From positions 1 through 64,000 of the forward strand of contig JAJXWV010000015.1 of NCBI GenBank assembly GCA_021781455.1: 64,000 bases of DNA. The letters are read 5' to 3'. Source of the stretch: Acidobacteriota bacterium. GTDB lineage: Bacteria; Acidobacteriota; Thermoanaerobaculia; Gp7-AA8. The notes under the pieces are model-generated. The model was not told where the DNA came from. It searched no databases and worked only from the letters and a program-made list of their open reading frames with translations. Of this stretch, positions 58,437 through 64,000 are shown one piece after another. A program made the position numbers and the translations under genes. Positions within the stretch are counted from its first letter, which is position 1. Every line of letters starts with the position of its first letter.

Positions 58437-59136
58437 GGTGTGCCCCCACGTGAGGAATGAGATACAGGAACGGGAAGAGGAAGATCCACACGATGTCGAC
58501 GAAGTGCCAGTACAGCCCCATCACTTCCACCGGGGCGTAGTACTCCGCGTGGAAATCGCCGCGCCAGGCGCGGGCCAGGATGTAGAGCAGCAGCCCCACA
58601 CCGATGACCATGTGCAGCGCATGGAGTCCGGTGAGACCCCAATAGAACACCATGAAGAGTTGCACCTTTGGAGTAAGCGCGGAAATGGCGGGGTCCTTCG
58701 GCTGCCAGTGCCAGTGCGCTCCGGGGAAGAGGCCTTCCATCCAGTGGGCGTGGTACTCGTAGCTCTTGATGCCGAGGAACATCGTGCCGAAGATCAACGT
58801 CAGGATCAGCATCAGCACCGTGCCGCGCCGGTTGTTGAGCTGTGCGCTGCGCACCGCCAGCGCCATGGTCAGCGAGCTGACGATCAGCACCAGCGTGTTC
58901 GTGCCGCCGGCCAGAGTGTTCTGCTGCTCGGCTCCCAGCGCCCACGCCGCCGGATACATGATGCGGTACACCCAATAGGCGAGAAGCACGCCGCCGAAGA
59001 AGAGGATCTCGGTGCAGAGGAACGCCCACATTCCGAGTGTCGAGGCCTCGTGCTGCTGGCCCAGGTCCTCGAAGTGGTGCTGGAGGAACGGGTGGGGGGG
59101 ATGTTCCTCGCCGTGCTCGAACGCCAGGTCAGACAT
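58426..59136 (-). CDS. ctaE: Cytochrome c oxidase subunit III
   Basis: This 236-residue protein has about five to six spans with [21 protein letters not shown] (typical subunit III opening), [15 protein letters not shown] and [22 protein letters not shown]. It surrounds subunit I and helps proton uptake. The N-terminus is His-rich and soluble. The start overlaps the 3' end of the subunit I gene by 8 bp. Confidence 0.94.
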   Translation of the reverse strand: MSDLAFEHGEEHPPHPFLQHHFEDLGQQHEASTLGMWAFLCTEILFFGGVLLAYWVYRIMYPAAWALGAEQQNTLAGGTNTLVLIVSSLTMALAVRSAQLNNRRGTVLMLILTLIFGTMFLGIKSYEYHAHWMEGLFPGAHWHWQPKDPAISALTPKVQLFMVFYWGLTGLHALHMVIGVGLLLYILARAWRGDFHAEYYAPVEVMGLYWHFVDIVWIFLFPFLYLIPHVGAHHVG

Positions 59137-60784
59137 TCTGCGTTTCCCCCATGGCCTTCATCATTCCGCGGTAGTCGTAGGCCTCCCACGTCACCACCGG
59201 GGTCTCGTGGAAGTTCTCCTTCGGCGGTGGTGAGGACGTCGTCCACTCCAAACCGACGGCGCCCCAGGGATTCGGCCCGGCCGGGCGCCCGAGCTTCAGC
59301 GACAGCAGGAGATAGACCAGCGGCAGCGCATAACCGACAGCCAGTACCGAAGCGCCGGCTGTGGAGAGCACGTTGAGCACCTGGAACTCCGGTGCGTAGG
59401 CGTGATAGCGGCGGGGCATGCCGAGATATCCGAGGATGAACTGCGGAAAGAACGTCAGATTGAATCCGACGAAGATCAGCAGCGCGGCCAGACGCGCCCA
59501 CCACTCGGGATACATCCGGCCGGTGATCTTCGGCCACCAGTAGTGGAGGCCGGCCATGTAGGCCATTACGGCACCGCCGACCATGACGTAGTGGAAGTGC
59601 GCGACGACGAAGTAGGTGTCGGTCACGTGCACGTCCAGGCCCAGCGAGGCCAGGAACAGGCCGGTCACGCCGCCGATGGTGAACAGTCCGATGAAGCCCA
59701 TGGCGTAGAGCATCGGCGTCTGCCACGAGACCGAGGCGCGGTACATGGTGGCCGTCCAGTTGAACACCTTGATCGCGGAGGGAACCGCGACGAAGAAGCT
59801 GAGGAAGGCGAAGATCATCGCCGAGTACACCGAGATTCCGGCGACGAACATGTGGTGGGCCCAGACCAGGAATCCGAGGAAGGCGATGGCCAGCGAGGAG
59901 AAGGCCACGAACTTGTAGCCGAAGATTCTCTTGCGCGTGAACGCTGCGATGACGTCCGAGGCCACGCCCATGGCCGGCAGGATCATGATGTAGACGGCCG
60001 GATGCGAGTAGAACCAGAACATGTGCTGGTAGAGCAGCGGATCGCCGCCTAACGCGGGATCGAAGATGCCCACGTGCAGCACGCGCTCGATCATCAGCAT
60101 GATCAGGGTGATGCCGAGCACCGGCGTGGCCAGGAGCATGACGATGCTGGTGGCGTAGAGCGCCCAGACGTTCAGCGGCAGCCGGAACCAGGTCAGGCCC
60201 GGAGCCCGCATGCGGTGCGTGGTGACGATGAAGTTGAGGCCGGTCAGGATCGAAGAGAAGCCGACGATGAACGCGCCTAATGTCGTGGCGAAGACGTGCG
60301 TGTTCGAGTACTGCGTGGAGAAGGGCGTGTAGAACGTCCAGCCCGTGTCGACCCCGCCGCTGATGATGACGTACGTGCCGAACGACGCGCCGATGATGTA
60401 GAGGTACCAGCTCAGCAGGTTGATCCGGGGAAAGGCCAGGTCCTTCGCTCCCAGCTGGAGCGGCAGGATGAAGTTCCCCAGCACCGCCGGAATCGACGGG
60501 ATGAGGAAGAAGAAGATCATCACGATGCCGTGCAGGGTGAAGAACTTGTTGTACGTGTCGGAGGTGAGCAGGTCGCCCTCGGGCGTCAGCAGCTCCAGGC
60601 GCATCATCATGGCGAAGAAGCCCCCCACCATGAACATGATCGTCACCGAGATCAGGTAGAGGATGGCGATGCGCTTGTGGTCCCGCGTCAGAACCCACGA
60701 GAAGAACCCGTAGTCCTCGTTCAGGTAATTGCGCGTCTTCGCCGGCTCGATGAACCGGACGTCATGCAGCGTCGTGGTGGTCAT
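59129..60784 (-). CDS. ctaD: Cytochrome c oxidase subunit I
   Basis: This 551-residue twelve-span haem-copper subunit reduces oxygen. Visible landmarks are [20 protein letters not shown] early helices ([16 protein letters not shown]), the CuB region [16 protein letters not shown], the WAHHMFVAG His pair, and [17 protein letters not shown] for the haem ligands. The HPAVY form (His/Tyr cross-link, with a Pro-Ala insertion) fits A-family oxidases. ATG 60784 overlaps the subunit II stop (ATGA). Proton-channel class (A1/A2) was not checked. Confidence 0.95.
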   Translation of the reverse strand: MTTTTLHDVRFIEPAKTRNYLNEDYGFFSWVLTRDHKRIAILYLISVTIMFMVGGFFAMMMRLELLTPEGDLLTSDTYNKFFTLHGIVMIFFFLIPSIPAVLGNFILPLQLGAKDLAFPRINLLSWYLYIIGASFGTYVIISGGVDTGWTFYTPFSTQYSNTHVFATTLGAFIVGFSSILTGLNFIVTTHRMRAPGLTWFRLPLNVWALYATSIVMLLATPVLGITLIMLMIERVLHVGIFDPALGGDPLLYQHMFWFYSHPAVYIMILPAMGVASDVIAAFTRKRIFGYKFVAFSSLAIAFLGFLVWAHHMFVAGISVYSAMIFAFLSFFVAVPSAIKVFNWTATMYRASVSWQTPMLYAMGFIGLFTIGGVTGLFLASLGLDVHVTDTYFVVAHFHYVMVGGAVMAYMAGLHYWWPKITGRMYPEWWARLAALLIFVGFNLTFFPQFILGYLGMPRRYHAYAPEFQVLNVLSTAGASVLAVGYALPLVYLLLSLKLGRPAGPNPWGAVGLEWTTSSPPPKENFHETPVVTWEAYDYRGMMKAMGETQNV

Positions 60785-61806
60785 GGCTTCTTCTTCGGTT
60801 CCTTCGTGGTCTGGGCTGCGGCCGTGGTCGTGGACGATTGCGGCGAAGCGACCGCCGGCGCAGCGGTGCGTGTCGAGCCGAGAGACTTGACGAAGGCCAG
60901 CAGCTTCAGCAGGTCGTCCTCGCTGACCTGGCCCTGGAAGGTCGGCATCACCGACGGCGGGCCGAAGCCCTTCACGATCTTCGCCTGCGGATTGAGGATG
61001 GACTCGCGGATGTAGTTGTCGTCCGCCGGGACGATGGTGTTGTCGCTGAGCATGACGCTGCTGCCGTAGACGCCGATCAGCACCGGGCCGCGGCCGGAAG
61101 CGTCGTTGGTATGGCAGGTATTGCACGCGTATTTCTGGAAGAGCTTCTCCCCCTGGGAAGCGAGCGAGCCCTCGCTGCCGCCCGCCAGCCAGGTCTGATA
61201 GGCGGTCGGTTCCATCACGTCCACCCAGCCCACCATGCCGGAATGCAGCGTGCCGCAGTACTCGGCGCAGAAGATGTGGTATCGACCAGTCTTGGTGGCC
61301 TGGAACCACATGGTGCGGTAGCGGTTCGGAAGGACGTCCATCTTGGTGCGGAAGGCCGGGAAGTAGAGGGAATGGATCACGTCCTCGGAGGCCATGGTGA
61401 TCTTGATCGGCCGGTTCACCGGAACGTGCAGCTCGTTGATCTCGCGCTGACCGGTGGGGTGCTGGAACTTCCACATCCACTGTTTGGCGGTGGCGTAGAT
61501 CTGCAGCGAATTGTCAGGGACTCTCGCCAGCTGAAAATAGACCCAGGAGGCCCAGACGAAAATCCCGAGAAAGAGGATCGAGGGAATCACGATCCAGGTC
61601 ACCTCGAGGATTTTCGGCGGCTCGTAGTCTTCCGCGATCTCGTTGTCCGGGCGGCGGCGGTACTTGATGGCGAAATAGAAGATGGTCAGGAACACCCCGA
61701 CCGAGACGGTGCCGCAGAGGGCGATCAGGAACAGATAGAGGTTATCGACCTTCGACGCCATGGTCGAGGCCTGATCTGGAAACAGCGGAAAATCAGCGAT
61801 CAGCAT
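60781..61806 (-). CDS. ctaC: Cytochrome c oxidase subunit II with fused cytochrome c
   Basis: This 341-residue protein has two spans ([42 protein letters not shown]), a CuA cupredoxin domain ([14 protein letters not shown] and [12 protein letters not shown]) and a C-terminal haem-c domain with CNTCH followed by a distal Met in VMPTFQG. This is the caa3 arrangement, in which subunit II carries its own cytochrome c. A Ser/Thr/Ala-rich tail ends the protein. It lies 12 bp after the SCO gene and overlaps subunit I. Confidence 0.95.
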   Translation of the reverse strand: MLIADFPLFPDQASTMASKVDNLYLFLIALCGTVSVGVFLTIFYFAIKYRRRPDNEIAEDYEPPKILEVTWIVIPSILFLGIFVWASWVYFQLARVPDNSLQIYATAKQWMWKFQHPTGQREINELHVPVNRPIKITMASEDVIHSLYFPAFRTKMDVLPNRYRTMWFQATKTGRYHIFCAEYCGTLHSGMVGWVDVMEPTAYQTWLAGGSEGSLASQGEKLFQKYACNTCHTNDASGRGPVLIGVYGSSVMLSDNTIVPADDNYIRESILNPQAKIVKGFGPPSVMPTFQGQVSEDDLLKLLAFVKSLGSTRTAAPAVASPQSSTTTAAAQTTKEPKKKP

Positions 61807-61818
61807 TGCGTTTCGTTC

Positions 61819-62772
61819 TCAATGGCCGGACGTACCGGCGTTACGGCGCTCGGAGCGGAGCATGACGAAGATGAAACCGCCAAGGGCGAGCATAGTGGCG
61901 ATGCCCCCGGCACGGACTCCGTTCATGGCTATGCGACTGTATTTTCCGGTGGCGGGATCGTAGTGGTAACAGAGCAGGAGCACCGAGTCGGTCAGCGTGC
62001 CGATCTTCCCGGCCGAAGCCTCCACCAGACCGAGGCGGACGTCGCGGGGCTTGTACTCGAATCCGTTGAGGTAGCGGGAGACGCGCCCGTCGGGCGTCAC
62101 GATGATCAGGGTCGTGCCGTGCGCGAACTGATCGTGCTGCGGGTCGTAGGCGAACTCGAAACCGGCGGCGTCCGCGACGCGCTTGATGCCGCTCTCGTAG
62201 CCGGTGAGGAAGTGCCAGCCATCCCATGCCGATTGCCGGCCGTAGCGCTTCACGTATTGCGTCTTCTTCTCCAGGGCCGTCTTCGGCTGGTCGCGAGGAT
62301 CGATGCTCACGGTGATGACGTCGAAATCCTTGCCGATGTCGCCGCGCATCTCGGTCATGGTGTTGGTCAGGCTCTCCAGCACGGTCGGGCAGAGCATCGG
62401 ACACCTGAAGTAGACGAAGTTGAGCAGCACCGGCCGCCCGCTGTGGAAGTAATCGCCGAGGCGGACCGCGCGTCCGTTCTCGTCGCGGAAGATCGTGTCG
62501 AGAGGCAGCTGGGAATTGAGCTTCTGCGTGATGCCGACCTTGCCCGGGAGCTGGGCCGGCGTGGCGGAGTTCTGGGCATGCGCGGTCGCGGCGAGCATCA
62601 GCGCTGCGACCACCCAGATCGCAGATCGCAGACCGCAGATCGCAGGCAATCCGTGCGCTGTCGAACGGGCTTCCTCATGCGGCCGGCCAAAGGACTCGCG
62701 CAAATACTCCCTGCGATCTGCGATCTGCGATCTGCGATCTGCTCTGCGATCTCCTCTGCAATCTGAAATCAT
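61819..62772 (-). CDS. SCO1/SenC copper chaperone for the CuA site
   Basis: This protein of about 317 residues has the thioredoxin-like SCO fold with the copper-binding FRCPMLCP pair and the C-terminal histidine region FAHGTTLIIVTPDGRVSRYL. A C-terminal span (GGIATMLALGGFIFVML) follows. The N-terminus is odd. ATG 62772 overlaps the preceding gene's stop (ATGA), but the next roughly 50 residues are translated heptamer array (for example RGDRRADRRSQIADRR), placed before a clear signal segment VVAALMLAATAHA. A start nearer the signal segment is possible. It delivers copper to the downstream subunit II. Confidence 0.88.
   Translation of the reverse strand: MISDCRGDRRADRRSQIADRREYLRESFGRPHEEARSTAHGLPAICGLRSAIWVVAALMLAATAHAQNSATPAQLPGKVGITQKLNSQLPLDTIFRDENGRAVRLGDYFHSGRPVLLNFVYFRCPMLCPTVLESLTNTMTEMRGDIGKDFDVITVSIDPRDQPKTALEKKTQYVKRYGRQSAWDGWHFLTGYESGIKRVADAAGFEFAYDPQHDQFAHGTTLIIVTPDGRVSRYLNGFEYKPRDVRLGLVEASAGKIGTLTDSVLLLCYHYDPATGKYSRIAMNGVRAGGIATMLALGGFIFVMLRSERRNAGTSGH
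62615..62765. repeat. Inverted heptamer array, CGATCTG unit, inside the SCO gene
   Basis: Left: CAGATCG, CAGATCG, CAGACCG, CAGATCG (62615-62642). Right: CGATCTG four times at 62714-62741 with further CTCTGCG, CTCTGCA units to 62765. The 71-bp core lies between. The whole element lies within the N-terminal coding part of the SCO gene, or in its leader if a later start is used. Confidence 0.85.
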
Positions 62773-63272
62773 GGGTTCTGGGTCTCCGTGATCGTGGTCG
62801 TCGCTGGTGCGGCAGTCGCGGTATTCACCGGAAATCCCTGCTGCAGCGCCAGCTGCTTGGCCTGTTCGATGGGAATGTGGACGATGCCTTTCTGGCGATC
62901 GACCCACCCGTAATGGTTGAGGATGGCGTCTTCGTGAGCGCGCATGGCGTCGAGATCGGCCACGGGCGTGGAGGCCACGGGCGATTGCGTCACGCCGCCC
63001 GGTCCCTTCGACGGAAACGGCTGCAGGCGCGGCAGTGAGGGGACATTCGCGTCGGGTGGGGTGGCGATCTGCGTCATCGGCGCATTCGTGGCGCCCCTCT
63101 CGATCTCGACGTAAAGCTTGAACAGCAGGAACAGCACGACGTGCATGACCGCCGCGAAGGCGATGAAGATCACCACGAACCACAGCAGCGCCCGGACGTT
63201 GACGTCGCTCTCCTCATGACGAGTCTCGGGGTTGACCACGGCGTCATCGCCGAGATGGGGATGCTCAGGCAT
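62769..63272 (-). CDS. Single-span protein of the ACIII-oxidase cluster
   Basis: This 167-residue protein has one span (ALLWFVVIFIAFAAVMHVVLFLLF, near 28-51), a Pro/Thr-rich linker and a C-terminal segment AILNHYGWVDRQKGIVHIPIEQAKQLALQQG. I recall similar small proteins between actF and SCO genes in alternative complex III clusters, where their role is unknown. It overlaps actF by 8 bp and the SCO gene as ATGA, so it is part of the coupled operon. Confidence 0.75.
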   Translation of the reverse strand: MPEHPHLGDDAVVNPETRHEESDVNVRALLWFVVIFIAFAAVMHVVLFLLFKLYVEIERGATNAPMTQIATPPDANVPSLPRLQPFPSKGPGGVTQSPVASTPVADLDAMRAHEDAILNHYGWVDRQKGIVHIPIEQAKQLALQQGFPVNTATAAPATTTITETQNP

Positions 63273-64000
63273 TGGCTTTCAGCGCCCCCTCTCGCACCGC
63301 TTCTTCGACCCACGTCTCGTGGATCGGGATGATGGTCTGTCCCTTCAGCTGTCCGATGAAGGCGTAGAGCCAGATGCCGCCCACGCCCACGAGCGAGGCC
63401 AGAGTCATCCAGGAGAAGTGGAAGTGCACGCCGGAGTACGACGGCTCGGTCAGCCAGTACAGCCCGATGAAGCGCATCACCAGCACGATGACCGCCACGA
63501 CCGCGATCGTGCTCGGGCGGTCCTTGATGGCGCGCATCAGCAGCATGAAGAAGGGCAGGAAGAAGTGAAAGACGATCAGCAGCACGGCGATGAACCCCCA
63601 CACGCCGGCCTCGCGCACCAGGAAGTGCGGGATCTCCTCCTTGATGTTGGCGTACCAGATCAGCAGGAACTCGGAAAAGGCCGTGTACGCCCATAGCATC
63701 ACGAAGGTGAGCATCAGGTTGCCGAGATCGCGGAAGTGCATCGGCTTGAGGATGTCCGCCATGGCCGGCGTATCGGCGAGCCGTGTCAGGAAGAAGATCA
63801 CGAACGCGAAGGCCGCCAGTCCGGCGCTGATGAAGAAGTTGATGCCGAACATGGTCGAGTACCACTTCGGCTCCAGCGACATGATCCAGTCGAAGGCGGT
63901 GAAGGTCAGCGTCAGCGTGATCATCACCAGGCCCGAGGCCGCCCACTTCTGCCGCGACAGCGCCGTGTAGGGAGAGCGGTCCTGGTAGAACTTCAGCGAA
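63265..64000 (-). CDS. actF: Alternative complex III subunit ActF, C-terminal part
   Basis: The frame is open from its stop at 63265 to the window edge, giving at least 245 residues with the start outside. It shows several spans (LTLTFTAFDWIMSLEPKWYSTMFG, LMLTFVMLWAYTAFSEFLLIWYANI, FIAVLLIVFHFFLPFFMLLMRAI) and the DWIMSLEP, FSEFLLIWYAN and FHFFLPF motifs I associate with ActC/ActF (NrfD-like) quinone-binding subunits. ActF is an integral subunit of the quinol:cytochrome c oxidoreductase that replaces bc1 and feeds electrons to the caa3 oxidase encoded next. The split from ActC is inferred from position. Confidence 0.9.
   Translation of the reverse strand, partial: SLKFYQDRSPYTALSRQKWAASGLVMITLTLTFTAFDWIMSLEPKWYSTMFGINFFISAGLAAFAFVIFFLTRLADTPAMADILKPMHFRDLGNLMLTFVMLWAYTAFSEFLLIWYANIKEEIPHFLVREAGVWGFIAVLLIVFHFFLPFFMLLMRAIKDRPSTIAVVAVIVLVMRFIGLYWLTEPSYSGVHFHFSWMTLASLVGVGGIWLYAFIGQLKGQTIIPIHETWVEEAVREGALKANA

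Noticed and set aside
61819..63183. A 454-codon frame extending the SCO gene upstream
   Set aside because: The part before 62772 is Arg/His-rich and overlaps the membrane-protein gene in another frame. The ATGA-coupled start at 62772 is the better choice.
1..64000. tRNA, rRNA, riboswitch or replication-origin sequences
   Set aside because: I looked for cloverleaf-like and origin-box clusters by eye and saw none I could support. A covariance-model scan would be decisive.

Overview
The window is 64 kb of GC-rich bacterial DNA, densely packed with genes and with codon use biased to G/C at third positions. The best guess for the source is an aerobic member of the Acidobacteriota or a related soil/sediment phylum. 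The reasons are the end of an alternative complex III cluster (ActF) leading into a caa3-type cytochrome oxidase operon, a secreted bacterial Tricorn-like protease, a GH57/DUF3536 protein beside a trehalose/glycogen cluster, and intergenic spaces full of REP-like and short-period repeats. This placement is an inference from gene content; no rRNA gene or other taxonomic marker is present.

Layout. 0.4-5 kb: glutamate dehydrogenase, then a small surface-sugar group (WbpD/WlbB-like acetyltransferase, GT2 glycosyltransferase, GT-C-like membrane protein). 5-9.5 kb: Tricorn-like S41 protease and a chorismatase (FkbO/Hyg5/XanB2 family). 9.7-16.7 kb: xanthine-dehydrogenase-type enzyme (two structural subunits, then XdhC after three unrelated small genes: YfiT-like DinB protein, TatA, PEBP lipoprotein). 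16.7-37.8 kb: a receiver protein and then an alpha-glucan/trehalose supercluster: GH57/DUF3536 protein, MalQ, TreY, TreZ, GlgB, TreS fused to maltokinase, and GlgE. An isochorismatase-like hydrolase, an OsmC protein, small unknowns and a second receiver are interspersed. 37.9-41.8 kb: ArsM, a V4R-like sensor-type protein, CstA. 42.2-50.4 kb: arginine biosynthesis argR-argC-argB-argD-argG-argH-argJ. 50.4-55.8 kb: gamma-glutamyltransferase, M20 dipeptidase, a citrate synthase with an N-terminal DNA-binding domain, a small membrane protein, a third receiver. 56.0-57.8 kb: a REP-associated (RAYT) transposase between 86-bp identical direct repeats, then dTDP-glucose 4,6-dehydratase. 58.1-64 kb: cytochrome oxidase operon (subunits IV, III, I, II-cyt c, SCO, a membrane protein, partial ActF), all on the minus strand.

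How the genes work together. The glucan cluster encodes a closed cycle. TreY and TreZ release trehalose from alpha-1,4-glucan. TreS-maltokinase turns trehalose into maltose 1-phosphate, GlgE polymerises it, GlgB branches the product, and MalQ and the GH57 protein rearrange or trim it. The arginine cluster gives the acetyl-recycling route through ArgJ, but no ornithine carbamoyltransferase gene is present. The respiratory genes form one translationally coupled operon.

The most unusual feature is the repeat landscape. At least nine intergenic sites carry arrays of a 7-nt (once 8-nt) unit. At most sites the array is followed by a 13-80 nt core and then the reverse-complement array. Several unrelated unit sequences share this one architecture. 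Three of the arrays also share a conserved core motif. Separate REP/REPIN-type palindromes match the sequence flanking the RAYT transposase, and two further long inverted-repeat families are present. In several places the elements run into genes and supply stop codons, a C-terminal tail or an N-terminal region.
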